A stretch of DNA of 64,000 nucleotides from Leucobacter sp. 7(1) (GTDB lineage Bacteria; Actinomycetota; Actinomycetes; Actinomycetales; Microbacteriaceae): positions 24,004 through 88,003 of the forward strand of contig NZ_FUID01000072.1 in assembly GCF_900163635.1 (NCBI RefSeq). Reading direction: 5' to 3'. Each line of letters opens with the position of its first letter. Position 1 is the stretch's first letter. Both the position numbers and the translations under genes were made by a program. Positions 1-8,192 of the stretch are shown here, one piece after another. Under the pieces are notes generated by a model that worked only from the letters and a program-made list of their open reading frames with translations, did not search any database and had not been told where the DNA came from.

Positions 1-1
1 G

Positions 2-307
2 TGGGACCTTGTCGTCACGAGCTACGCCCATCCTGACATCGGGCAACTCCCGTTCTACCGGCGCATCGCTTCCTGGGTCGCCCCCGGCGGCACGCTCTTG
101 ATCGTCGGGCACCTCCACGATCACCAGCACGGTGATCATCACGGGCACCCGGAGAACGCGTCGGCAACGCTCGAAGCGATCACAAGCCTGTTCGATTCAC
201 CGCAGTGGCAGATCGACGCGGCATACGAACACGCGCGCACCGTGCACCCCGGCGGCGCCCCGGTGCAGCTGCGTGACGTCATCGTTCGCGCACACCGGAC
301 CGCCTAA
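2..307 (+). CDS. SAM-dependent methyltransferase, C-terminal part (5' end outside window)
   Basis: The frame is open from base 2 to the stop at 305-307, so the gene enters from the left. The visible 101 residues begin WDLVVTSYAHPDIGQLPFYR and continue into a strand and turn (APGGTLLIVGH), the usual C-terminal half of a class I Rossmann methyltransferase, where a D-x-V strand precedes the motif post-I helix and a PGG-T-L-L strand. A His/Asp-rich stretch (HLHDHQHGDHHGH) follows and could bind metal, though such runs also occur in this family without known meaning. The substrate cannot be read. It lies 107 bp upstream of an MFS efflux gene and a DsbA-like gene on the same strand, so a shared resistance or detoxification unit is possible. 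Confidence 0.6.
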   Translation, partial: WDLVVTSYAHPDIGQLPFYRRIASWVAPGGTLLIVGHLHDHQHGDHHGHPENASATLEAITSLFDSPQWQIDAAYEHARTVHPGGAPVQLRDVIVRAHRTA

Positions 308-414
308 CCACCACACACTTTTCGGCTCGCGCAGGTCAGACGACCTTGGCGCAGTTTCACGCTGCCCGCACACCTCCGGCAGGCGGCACACATCCCTGAA
401 AGGAACACAGCCCT

Positions 415-2025
415 ATGGCTTCCACCACGCATCCCGGCGCAGCAGATGCCGCGCCCGTTATCGACGACCCACGCCGCAGGCGGGCCATTCTCTGGGCCGT
501 CTGTATCGCCCTCATGGCCGTCGTCGCCTCGGTATCCGGCCTGAATGTCGCCCAGCCGCAACTCGCCACGGAGTTCGACGCTTCCCAAGGGCAGGTGCTG
601 TGGATCATCAACACCTACACCCTCACGCTCGCAGCACTCCTGCTCCCACTTGGGGCATTGGGCGACCGCGTCGGACGCAAGCCAGTCTTCATCGTGGGCC
701 TACTCGTCTTCGGCATCGCGAATGTTGCCGCAGCCGTTGCCCCGGTCATGGAGGTCATGCTGGCGGCCCGCCTGCTCAGCGGGATCGGGGCGGCGCTGAT
801 CATGCCCGTCACCCTCTCCGTGATCACCTCGTCCTTCCCGGATCAGGAACGCTCGAAGGCGATCGGGATGTGGACCGCGGTCGCCGGCGGCGGCGGCGTC
901 CTCGGCATGTACCTCTCCGCACTGCTCGTCGACGTGGCCTCATGGCGGTGGCTGTTCGCCCTGCCCATCGTGCTCACCATCGCGGCGCTGCTCATCGGCA
1001 CGCGCGCAATCCCTAACTCGCGAGAGAAGACAGCCGGACGGTTCGACGCGTTCGGAGCCCTGACCTCGATCGTCGCAACCGTTGGCTTCACCTTCGCCCT
1101 GCACGAGGCCCCCTCGCTAGGGTGGACAGACTCGACCGTGCTGATCCCGCTCATCGCAGCCGTGCTCGCCACAGCCGGATTCATCGCGTGGGAGCTGCGC
1201 ACGCCGTTCCCGCTGCTGGACGTCCGGCACTTCCGCACCCGTGGCCTCTCGTCGGGCACCACGCTGCTGCTGGTGTTGTTCGGTGTGCAAGGCGGGGTCT
1301 CGCTGGTGCTGTACCCGTTCTTCCAGGTCGTACTCGGATGGAGCGGACTGCTTTCCACCTTGGCCATGATGCCCATGGCGCTGCTCATGATGCTCGCCTC
1401 CGGTCTCGCACCGCGCCTCGTCGCACGAATCGGAGCCCGCGCCACCATGGTCGCAGGCCTCACCATCGCCACCGTCGGCCTCGCACTCATGGCCGGACTC
1501 GTCTCCGCCGACGGCGGCTACCTCAGTGTGCTCCCCGGACTGATCGCGATGGGCCTCGGCGCAGGCCTCGCGATGACACCCTCCACCGAAGCCATCACCT
1601 CATCCCTGCCCCGCGAACAGCAGGGCGTTGCATCCGCCCTGAACGACCTCACCCGAGAACTCGGCGCAGCACTCGGTATCGCACTCCTCGGAGGTCTCCT
1701 GGTCGCCGGATATCAGAACGCCATCGCAGGACACCTCACCGGCGTGCCTGAAGAACTCGCGGCAACCGCTCGCGAAGGCATCGCCAACGCCACCGCGATC
1801 AGCCAGGAGGCAGGGGCATACGCGGAACAGATCCTCACCGCTGCGAACGGAGCATTCATCGCCGGATGGCAACACGCCACGTGGGTCGGCGTCGCAGTCA
1901 TGAGCATCCTGGTGATCTTCGTTCTCTTCCGCGGCCCCAAGAACACACCCGCAGAGCACCCGGAGGGCACTGATACTCAGGCAGAAGAGGCCAACGAGTT
2001 CCCGGCTGCTCAGCACGAGAACTGA
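415..2025 (+). CDS. MFS drug efflux transporter, DHA2 (14-TMS) family
   Basis: A 536-residue membrane protein with about 14 hydrophobic segments, the length and layout of the EmrB/QacA (DHA2) branch of the major facilitator superfamily. The loop 2-3 motif A is clear (GALGDRVGRKPVF), followed by an antiporter-type segment (LLSGIGAALIMPVTLSVITS). The C-terminus is polar and acidic. The ATG start has an AAAGGA Shine-Dalgarno about 11 bases upstream. The DsbA-like gene follows after 27 bp with its own AAAGGA site, so the two are probably co-transcribed. Proton-driven export of hydrophobic or cationic drugs is known for the family; the substrate here is unknown. Confidence 0.88.
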   Translation: MASTTHPGAADAAPVIDDPRRRRAILWAVCIALMAVVASVSGLNVAQPQLATEFDASQGQVLWIINTYTLTLAALLLPLGALGDRVGRKPVFIVGLLVFGIANVAAAVAPVMEVMLAARLLSGIGAALIMPVTLSVITSSFPDQERSKAIGMWTAVAGGGGVLGMYLSALLVDVASWRWLFALPIVLTIAALLIGTRAIPNSREKTAGRFDAFGALTSIVATVGFTFALHEAPSLGWTDSTVLIPLIAAVLATAGFIAWELRTPFPLLDVRHFRTRGLSSGTTLLLVLFGVQGGVSLVLYPFFQVVLGWSGLLSTLAMMPMALLMMLASGLAPRLVARIGARATMVAGLTIATVGLALMAGLVSADGGYLSVLPGLIAMGLGAGLAMTPSTEAITSSLPREQQGVASALNDLTRELGAALGIALLGGLLVAGYQNAIAGHLTGVPEELAATAREGIANATAISQEAGAYAEQILTAANGAFIAGWQHATWVGVAVMSILVIFVLFRGPKNTPAEHPEGTDTQAEEANEFPAAQHEN

Positions 2026-2052
2026 TCACCCGCTTCACGAAAGGAATCACTC

Positions 2053-2697
2053 ATGGCCACTGCGTCATCAAAGCCCGTGCACGTCGAGATCTGGTCCGAT
2101 CCGCAGTGCGTGTGGTGCTTTGTCGCGCATCCCCGGTTCGAGAAAGCGGTCGCCCTGTTCGACGGTGAAGTCGAGGTGAGCTACCGGTCTTTCGAGCTCC
2201 GCCCGGATGCCCCCATCGAGATCAACAAGGAGCAGCAGATCGCACAGCACGCTGGAGCGAACCGCGAACGCATCGACACCGTTAACGCCCAACTCGCGGA
2301 ACTCGCCCGCGCAGAAGGCGTCAGCTATCGACCCGATCTCACCCGCCCGACGAACTCTCGCCTCGCACTCGAACTCCTCCACTATGCCGACACGGCGGGT
2401 CACCGCGCTGCGTTGACCCGCCGACTGTTCGCGGCCTACTTCACCGAGGGAAGACATATCGGTCATGTCGATGAACTCATCGACCTAGCCCAAGAAATTG
2501 GCCTCGACCCTGACCTGGTCCGCGAGGTACTCACCGACCGCAGATACCAAGACGCCGTCACTCGAGACAGCGAAAGACTTCAAGCGCTCGGCGCGAGCGG
2601 TGTGCCGCTCTACGTGATCAATGGCACCTGGGGCATCTCCGGAGCGCAGCCCGTGCAGACCTACCTCGACGCCCTACAGAAGGCCGCGAACGCATGA
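2053..2697 (+). CDS. DsbA family oxidoreductase, FrnE-like
   Basis: 214 residues with a thioredoxin-like N-terminal strand ending in a CVWC active-site motif (Cys19, Cys22) in the context WSDPQCVWCFVAHPRFEKA, an all-helical insertion and a C-terminal GVPLYVINGTW segment carrying the cis-proline. This is the FrnE/2-hydroxychromene-2-carboxylate isomerase-like branch of the DsbA superfamily. No signal peptide is present, so it should act in the cytoplasm. FrnE proteins are dithiol oxidoreductases linked to oxidative stress; CPWC is the commoner active site, so CVWC is a small variation. Its stop overlaps the next ATG (ATGA, 2694-2697). Confidence 0.82.
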   Translation: MATASSKPVHVEIWSDPQCVWCFVAHPRFEKAVALFDGEVEVSYRSFELRPDAPIEINKEQQIAQHAGANRERIDTVNAQLAELARAEGVSYRPDLTRPTNSRLALELLHYADTAGHRAALTRRLFAAYFTEGRHIGHVDELIDLAQEIGLDPDLVREVLTDRRYQDAVTRDSERLQALGASGVPLYVINGTWGISGAQPVQTYLDALQKAANA

Positions 2698-2870
2698 GCC
2701 GCGAACTGCTCGTCTTCCTCTCGCCCGAGCCCAGACCGTCCGAGGCGAATGACCAGGAAGCCACCTGCGCAGACGGTGCATGCGCAATTCCATCGACACC
2801 GGACACATCGAATGTCGTACGTATTGCGCCGCGGTGGGCGGATAGAATGGCAGCACAAATCGGGGTGTAG
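2694..2870 (+). CDS. small hypothetical protein, ends inside the att repeat
   Basis: 58 residues beginning MSRELLVFLSPEPRPSE and containing one CADGAC motif. The ATG overlaps the stop of the DsbA-like gene by four bases (ATGA), as expected for translational coupling, which is the main reason for listing it. Its TAG stop (2868-2870) is formed within the 30-bp att repeat, so the 3' end may have been set or cut by integration of the element to the right. I do not recognise the family. It may be a truncated remnant or a chance reading frame. Confidence 0.35.
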   Translation: MSRELLVFLSPEPRPSEANDQEATCADGACAIPSTPDTSNVVRIAPRWADRMAAQIGV

Positions 2871-2887
2871 TTTCCATTCCTTGCTGA
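2858..2887 (+). repeat. left att-type direct repeat (junction of two integrated elements)
   Basis: Thirty bases identical in 28 positions to 19068-19097. The differing positions are 2863 (g versus a) and 2870 (g versus c). The shared core includes TTTCCATTCCTTGCTGA (2871-2887 and 19081-19097). The right copy sits in the comM remnant beside a large serine integrase gene, so the pair are read as attachment sites. No comM sequence lies left of this copy, so the left partner is the end of another element rather than chromosome. Confidence 0.8.
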
Positions 2888-2972
2888 TAGGAACCGAAGC
2901 GCTACAGCGGCATCGCGAGGGTCTACCCGGTTGTCGCACGCGGTAAGTCATTCCCACCGATGCCGCCGGAGT

Positions 2973-3689
2973 TCAGGCGTCGCGTCGTGTGAATGTTGTG
3001 CTCGCGGCGATGCTGATGGCGATGATCCATGCGAGGAGGATGAGTCCGCCGGTCCCTGCGTCGAGCACCGCATCTGTGTCCGTGAGATAGAGCAGACTTC
3101 CGGCTTTGTCGGGGAGCCAGCGTGTGTGCTCTGTGAGGCCGCTGGCGAGGGGAGAGACGATGAGGACGAGGCTGAGCATCGTTACCAGGGGTGGGATCAG
3201 CGAGCGCAGCAGCACGGTCAAGGCGAACGCGAGTGACCCGATGAGGGCGAGATAGACGGCTACACCCACTATCGGCCACAGACTCGCTTCGCCCGCGGCG
3301 GCGAGGTGACGAACGGACAGGGTGATCGTGGCCGTGACCCAGCCTGCGCCCACCGCGACTCCGCTGGTGACCACTGCCGTCACAAGGAAGGCGAGGCTCT
3401 TTCCGGTAAGGGTGCTCAGCCGACGGGGTGTCGCGGTGAGGGTGGTGCGGATCTGGCCACCCTGGTACTCGGTGGCGACGGCGAGCACACCGAGCAGGAT
3501 GACGCCGATCTGAACGAACGGGATGGTCGCGCGGGTCACCTGCACACCACTGATCGCAACGGTGGAGGATGCGGCGATCGCTGCGGAGAGCGTGATCGCG
3601 GTGCCGATCGTTGCGAACACGGTTGCGGCGATGACGGGGAGCGTGCGGAGCTTGATCAGCTCGGCGGAGATGACGCGTGGGAGTGTCAT
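2973..3689 (-). CDS. ABC transporter permease, antimicrobial-peptide-immunity type
   Basis: A 238-residue membrane protein with about six hydrophobic segments. It starts MTLPRVISAELIKLRTLPVI, the ISAE-x-K-x-R-T/L opening typical of small permeases of lantibiotic-immunity-like ABC exporters (ABC-2 superfamily). I chose the ATG at 3689, 7 bp after the stop of the previous permease gene; an earlier start at 3722 would overlap that gene by 26 bases. It is the last gene of the three-gene minus-strand operon ATPase-permease-permease and is related in length and layout to the permease before it. Likely role: half of the membrane channel expelling or resisting a membrane-active compound. Confidence 0.8.
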   Translation of the reverse strand: MTLPRVISAELIKLRTLPVIAATVFATIGTAITLSAAIAASSTVAISGVQVTRATIPFVQIGVILLGVLAVATEYQGGQIRTTLTATPRRLSTLTGKSLAFLVTAVVTSGVAVGAGWVTATITLSVRHLAAAGEASLWPIVGVAVYLALIGSLAFALTVLLRSLIPPLVTMLSLVLIVSPLASGLTEHTRWLPDKAGSLLYLTDTDAVLDAGTGGLILLAWIIAISIAASTTFTRRDA

Positions 3690-3696
3690 CGAGTGC

Positions 3697-4491
3697 TTAC
3701 GCGTCCCTGCGTCGGAACACAATGCCCGCGACGATGAGAAGGGCGAGCGCCCACCCGGCCATGACGATGGCTCCGGGGGTCGGATCGAGGCCTCCGGGGA
3801 CGACGGAGTCTGCGGGAAAACCGAAGAGATTGCGGCCGGCCATGTCGGGAAGCCAATGGGCGGCCGGGGTGAGGTTGGTCAGCAGCAGTGAGACCGACAC
3901 GACAGAGCTGTTGGCGATGAGGATGATGAGCGGGATGATCCCGCTGCGGGCGAGCACAGTGATCGCGAACGCGATCAGGCCCATGAGAATCCAGTAGAGC
4001 GCACCTCCTGCCCAACGGCGAACCGCGTGGTCTAGGGAAACGATCTCTGTCCCGGCGTCACCGATGATCACGTTCGCGACGAGGACACTGAGCGGCACCG
4101 TGACGAGCGCTATCGTCGCGACGAGCACCATCACCGATAGTGCTTTGGCGGTCAGTAGTCGAAGGCGTCCGGGTAAGGCGGTGAGGGTGGTGGTGATCTG
4201 TCTGCCACCACCGGCGTCGGTGCGGACGGCGGTGTATTCGCTGCTCATCGCGATGACACCGATCACGACCGCGCCGACTGTTCCGAGGGGCATCATCGCG
4301 AACGCGGTCTCGAACGGTGAGGTGTCCGCGACCCGGTCCGGGTGCCCGGATGTGACGGCGCTTCGGACAGTGACCGCGTTGAGCACCGTGAGGGCCACCG
4401 ACCCGAGAACGGCCACCGCCATTCCGGCCCACGCTCCGGGGAGGGTTGCGGTCTTTCGCAGTTCCGTGAGGGTTATGCGGAGGAAGCTCAT
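3697..4491 (-). CDS. ABC transporter permease, antimicrobial-peptide-immunity type
   Basis: 264 residues with six or so membrane segments, opening MSFLRITLTELRKTATLPGA. The ATG at 4491 overlaps the ATPase stop by four bases (ATGA, 4488-4491), which fixes the start; a longer frame reaches upstream to 4710 but encodes Arg-rich non-protein-like sequence opposite the ATPase. The internal TTLTALPGRLRLLTAKAL region matches TTLTATPRRLSTLTGKSL in the next permease, so the two probably arose by duplication and pair as a heterodimer. Membrane component of the exporter. Confidence 0.8.
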   Translation of the reverse strand: MSFLRITLTELRKTATLPGAWAGMAVAVLGSVALTVLNAVTVRSAVTSGHPDRVADTSPFETAFAMMPLGTVGAVVIGVIAMSSEYTAVRTDAGGGRQITTTLTALPGRLRLLTAKALSVMVLVATIALVTVPLSVLVANVIIGDAGTEIVSLDHAVRRWAGGALYWILMGLIAFAITVLARSGIIPLIILIANSSVVSVSLLLTNLTPAAHWLPDMAGRNLFGFPADSVVPGGLDPTPGAIVMAGWALALLIVAGIVFRRRDA

Positions 4492-5201
4492 TGGGGCTGT
4501 CCTGCCGCGTCGCCGGTTAGTCCGAAGAAGGCGTCTTCCAATGTTGCGTATCCTCTGGTTACTTCCGCGACCGTGCCGGTCTTCACGATTCGGCCGCCGG
4601 CGATGACGACGAGGTCGTCTGCGATTTCGGCGACCTCGCTCATCAGATGACTGGAGAGCAGGACCGTCCCGCCAGCATCCGCATGGCCACGAAGCAGACC
4701 GCGTATCCATCGGATGCCCTCCGGGTCAAGCCCGTTCACGGGCTCGTCCAGTACCAGAGCGCTGGGTTCCCCGAGGAGTGCGGCGGCGAGTCCGAGGCGT
4801 TGGCCCATGCCGAGGGAGAACTTGCCGACGCGGGTGCGGGCGGCGCTTCCGAGACCGACCTGTTCGAGTGCGGCGTTCACCCGAGTCTTGGGGATGCCGT
4901 TGCTGCGTGCGACCCAGGCCAGGTGATTACGGGCAGAGCGGGACGGGTGCGCACCGGAGCCGTCGAGCATCGACCCGACTGTGCGCAATGGATCGCGCAG
5001 GTTTCGATACGGCTGCCCGTTGACAAGTGCCGTGCCTAGGGTGGGGCGGTCTAGGCCGAGCAGCACGCGCAGCGTTGAAGACTTGCCCGCCCCGTTTGGT
5101 CCCAGGAATCCGGTGACTCGGCCGGGGTGCGCTTGGAAGGTCACGTCGGAGAGCACGGTTCGGGAGCCGTGGCGTTTGGTGAGGCTATCGATTGTCAGCA
5201 T
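4488..5201 (-). CDS. ABC transporter ATP-binding protein
   Basis: 237 residues with all nucleotide-binding motifs: Walker A GPNGAGKSS, a signature region FSLGMGQRLGLA (with MGQ in place of SGGQ), Walker B ALVLDEP and the switch His in LLSSHLMSEV. It resembles the BcrA/lantibiotic-immunity group of single-domain ATPases. It leads the minus-strand operon and faces the two-component genes across a 118-bp divergent spacer, the usual arrangement of peptide-sensing exporter modules in Actinobacteria. The neighbouring kinase/regulator pair is therefore the likely controller. ATP hydrolysis would drive the two downstream permeases. Confidence 0.9.
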   Translation of the reverse strand: MLTIDSLTKRHGSRTVLSDVTFQAHPGRVTGFLGPNGAGKSSTLRVLLGLDRPTLGTALVNGQPYRNLRDPLRTVGSMLDGSGAHPSRSARNHLAWVARSNGIPKTRVNAALEQVGLGSAARTRVGKFSLGMGQRLGLAAALLGEPSALVLDEPVNGLDPEGIRWIRGLLRGHADAGGTVLLSSHLMSEVAEIADDLVVIAGGRIVKTGTVAEVTRGYATLEDAFFGLTGDAAGQPQ

Positions 5202-5319
5202 TCCTCCATGCCAACAGTCCGCGTCCCCATCGTCATCGGACCTGGGCAGGGTCGTGCTCGGTCTCCGGTCCCTCAGACCCAGGTCCGATGTTCGCGTGGG
5301 GCCCCGAATCTAGACTTGA

Positions 5320-6177
5320 GTGATGAATATCGACCGGCCGACGTGGCGCTCCCGTGCCTGGCTCGTCGCCGCCATGCTCCTTGCCGTCCTCGCTGGAATC
5401 CTTTCGTTCGTGGGAGTTGATCGCCCGGCGTCGGCTTGGGCGGCGGTCGCTGTTGCTGGCGCGGTGGCGGTGTCAGTGATCGGTTGGGCGTTCGATCGCA
5501 CCAGAAGGCAGCGCCGACGATACGAGGAGGAGCTCGCGTCGTGGGCAGGGGAGCGGGCGAGGCAGACCGAGCGGCTGCGCATCGCATCGGACCTGCACGA
5601 TCTGGTCTCGCACGGTCTCGGCCTCATCACGGTTCGCGCAGCCGTCGCCCGCACCGTCACCAGCCCGGACGGTGATCCTGAGCGTGCGGAAGCGCTCACA
5701 GATATTGAACGGGTCAGCCGGGAGACCACGACAGAGCTGCGCCGCATGCTTATCGTCCTGCGCGATCCGGACACCGCACCGCTCCGGCCCGCCGACACCC
5801 TCGCCGATCTTCCCGCGATCGTGCAACACGCGAACACCGCCGGCCTGACCGCCACGCTCGGCGTCGAGGAGCTCGGTGATGTATCGCCGGGGGTCCAGCT
5901 CACCGTCTGCGCCGTCGTCCGAGAGGCCTTGCACAACACAATCCGTCACGCCGGCCCGACCAGCGCTCGCGTCGGCGTCCACCGCGACGGGGGGACGGTT
6001 TTCGTCGAGGTGCAGGATTCCGGGCAGCGCACGTCGTGGCAGCCGCAGGCAGGAGCCGGGCACGGTCTTGACGGACTGCGCGAGCGTGTCACCGCCCTCG
6101 GCGGCACGCTCGACGCCGAACCTCGGGGCAACGGATTTCATGTCACCGCTCGCATTCCCGACGTGGTGCACATATGA
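5320..6177 (+). CDS. two-component sensor histidine kinase, NarL-partner (HisKA_3) type
   Basis: 285 residues: two N-terminal membrane segments with almost no extracellular loop (residues 13-31 and 39-56), then the HisKA_3 dimerisation helix with the phospho-acceptor in SDLHDLVSHGLGLI (His93), then a HATPase_c domain with EALHNTIRHA (N box), DSGQ and GHGLDGLRER (G box). The lack of a sensory domain matches intramembrane-sensing kinases tied to ABC exporters. The start may be the GTG at 5320 or the adjacent ATG at 5323. Its stop overlaps the response regulator ATG (ATGA). Confidence 0.9.
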   Translation: MMNIDRPTWRSRAWLVAAMLLAVLAGILSFVGVDRPASAWAAVAVAGAVAVSVIGWAFDRTRRQRRRYEEELASWAGERARQTERLRIASDLHDLVSHGLGLITVRAAVARTVTSPDGDPERAEALTDIERVSRETTTELRRMLIVLRDPDTAPLRPADTLADLPAIVQHANTAGLTATLGVEELGDVSPGVQLTVCAVVREALHNTIRHAGPTSARVGVHRDGGTVFVEVQDSGQRTSWQPQAGAGHGLDGLRERVTALGGTLDAEPRGNGFHVTARIPDVVHI

Positions 6178-6848
6178 CGGCCGAGATTGCTCGGCCTCGG
6201 GTGCGCGTGCTGATCGCCGACGACCAACCCCTGCTGCGATACAGCCTCGCCGTCCTCATCAACAGCACAACCGACCTCACGGTCGGGGCGGAGGCCGGCA
6301 CGGGGGAGGAAGCCTCCCGTCTCGCCCGCGAGCTCGTCCCAGATGTGATCCTGATGGACATTCGGATGCCCGGCGGCGATGGCATCGAAGCGACCCGCAC
6401 CATCACCAGCGACCCAGCTCTGTCCAGTTGTCGTGTACTCGTGCTCAGCATGTTCGAACTGGACGAATACGTCTACGGTGCGCTGCGCGCCGGGGCGAGT
6501 GGATTCCTCCTCAAAGACGCGCAGCCCGATCACCTTCTTGACGCGATCCGCCGCACTCACAGCGGAGAGTCGCTGTTCGCGCCAGCGATCCTGACCAGAC
6601 TCATCGAGCACTACACCAGCCGCCCGCCGGCGCCCGAACGACGACTGGACCGGCTAACCGACCGCGAGACGGAAGTGCTCCTGCTTGTGGCACGTGGGCT
6701 CTCGAACGACGAGATCGCCTCCACACTGACCATCTCGATCAAGACGGTCAAGACCCACATCGGCAACCTCCTCGCCAAGCTCCACGCCCGCGACCGAACC
6801 CATCTCGTTATCACCGCCTACGAAACCGGACTCATCGCTCCTGCCTGA
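6174..6848 (+). CDS. response regulator, NarL/LuxR family
   Basis: 224 residues. The receiver domain shows the acidic pair (LIADDQPLLR), the phospho-acceptor aspartate in VILMDIRMPGGDG, the conserved Ser of VLVLSMF and the Lys of FLLKDAQ. The C-terminal LuxR-type HTH is LTDRETEVLLLVARGLSNDE followed by ISIKTVKTHIGNLLAKL. Translation is coupled to the kinase through a 4-base overlap. It most likely controls the divergent ABC exporter operon through the 5202-5319 spacer. Confidence 0.93.
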   Translation: MTAEIARPRVRVLIADDQPLLRYSLAVLINSTTDLTVGAEAGTGEEASRLARELVPDVILMDIRMPGGDGIEATRTITSDPALSSCRVLVLSMFELDEYVYGALRAGASGFLLKDAQPDHLLDAIRRTHSGESLFAPAILTRLIEHYTSRPPAPERRLDRLTDRETEVLLLVARGLSNDEIASTLTISIKTVKTHIGNLLAKLHARDRTHLVITAYETGLIAPA

Positions 6849-7170
6849 CAGCCGGATCTTCCGTGAGGGGTCTGAGACGCCAAGCCGACTGCTCCCTGGC
6901 GGCGTAGAGGGCTGCGAATCGCGGATGGGAACCGAAGCCCTACACGGAACTGTTGTGGGACGGATTTGCTTCCGAGCAGTATCGACGAGGGTCAGCCTAT
7001 GTGCGGTCGCCGCCAAGCGATAGCAGCAGTGGCATCCACGAGGTGGGACTGCTCGTATCTCTCCCGGATATGAGCCAGATCACTGTCCGGGTGGCGACCT
7101 GGAAAGGCTAGCTTGAACAGAGAGCCTCGACGAACGAGCTGAAACGAGGTTGTTCATCGCGAGGAGTGAC
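6849..7170. other. 322-bp spacer with an att-arm-like sequence and no convincing gene
   Basis: No frame here looks like protein. Bases 6924-6944 match 2886-2906 (the right flank of the left att repeat) at 19 of 21 positions, sharing GGAACCGAAGC and CTACA. This may be a remnant of an older att arm, meaning that the exporter/two-component block and the cargo to its right could have arrived separately. A GAGGAG Shine-Dalgarno at 7161-7166 serves the next gene. Confidence 0.45.
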
Positions 7171-8121
7171 ATGTCTGGCAAGCCAAAGCGGCATCACACC
7201 GTGCCGAAGTTCTATCTCGAGGGTTTCGCTGGTGGGAAGATGCTCCACGCGGTCAACATCCGAGATGGCAGCGAGCACAACGCCAACGTCGTGAACGCGA
7301 CGGCTGAGTCGCACTTCTACAGGGTCCAGGACCATCCGACCGACCCGGGTGCCTTCGAAGCTGCACTCTCGGAAGCAGAGGGCGTTGCAACCGGGATTCT
7401 GCGGTCGATTTCCGAGGGCTCCTGGCCCCTGAGCGTCAGCGATCGTTACGCGTTCGCACAGTTCATGACGCTGCAGTTCCTCCGTGTACAGAGTCACCGG
7501 CGACAGATGCACCACGCCATCGCCGCCATCCTGCGCGAGCTGGCGACCGACGACCCCGCTGAACTCGAACGCATCCTCTCACTACCCGGCGCCCCGGAAG
7601 GCGTCGACTTCGCGAACGGAGAGGTGCCCGCGCTCGTCTCTTCGGCCGTCCACATCCGGCAGATCTCGACCCTGGTTCCCGCACTCGTGGGGCACCTACT
7701 TGACCGCCCTTGGGAGCTGGTCAAATTCGATCAGCCATCACTCATCACGTCCGACGAGCCGCTCACTCCGATTCCGAACCCACGAGAGAGTCAGAACGTG
7801 GGGCTGGGACTCGAGAACTCCTGGGCATTGCTCTTCCCATTGACGCGCGAACTCGCGCTCGTAATGTTCCGGACTCCCATCCCCTTGCGGCTGACGCCTG
7901 TGGATCAAGAAGTTGTCGAGGGCCACTTCGATTTCAGTCGCGAGGGTGACCCTGTCTCGCTCCAGGCCTTCAACGTCAACACGGTGATGCACGCGTTCAG
8001 GTTCGTGTTTCATCATCCGGCCGACGCTCATCTGATGCCGGCGAACGCGATCGGCCTCGCGAAACGGGGTGGCCGCATCAATCTCGACGACCTCCCAGAG
8101 GATCTTCGACCAACGCCATGA
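7171..8121 (+). CDS. DUF4238 domain-containing protein
   Basis: 316 residues with the N-terminal KRHHTVPKFYLEGFAGG signature of DUF4238 (compare H-x-VPQFYLR-x-FA in other members) and the later D-x-P-x-x-x-x SDEPLTPIPN block typical of the family. I chose the ATG at 7171, four bases after GAGGAG, over an upstream TTG in the same frame. DUF4238 proteins have no established biochemical function. They are frequent in accessory regions and near restriction or abortive-infection genes, and this copy lies in such a region. It forms a possible unit with the next gene 71 bp downstream. Confidence 0.8.
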   Translation: MSGKPKRHHTVPKFYLEGFAGGKMLHAVNIRDGSEHNANVVNATAESHFYRVQDHPTDPGAFEAALSEAEGVATGILRSISEGSWPLSVSDRYAFAQFMTLQFLRVQSHRRQMHHAIAAILRELATDDPAELERILSLPGAPEGVDFANGEVPALVSSAVHIRQISTLVPALVGHLLDRPWELVKFDQPSLITSDEPLTPIPNPRESQNVGLGLENSWALLFPLTRELALVMFRTPIPLRLTPVDQEVVEGHFDFSREGDPVSLQAFNVNTVMHAFRFVFHHPADAHLMPANAIGLAKRGGRINLDDLPEDLRPTP

Positions 8122-8192
8122 GAGGTCGCTCCTAGCGGAGCTCTCAGAACGACGGTGCTAAGTCGGGCTGCTTTTGATGCTTGGATTGAGTA

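Noticed and set aside
2749..2946. 65-codon plus-strand frame spanning the att repeat
   Set aside because: No ribosome-binding site, no motif, and it crosses the recombination junction.
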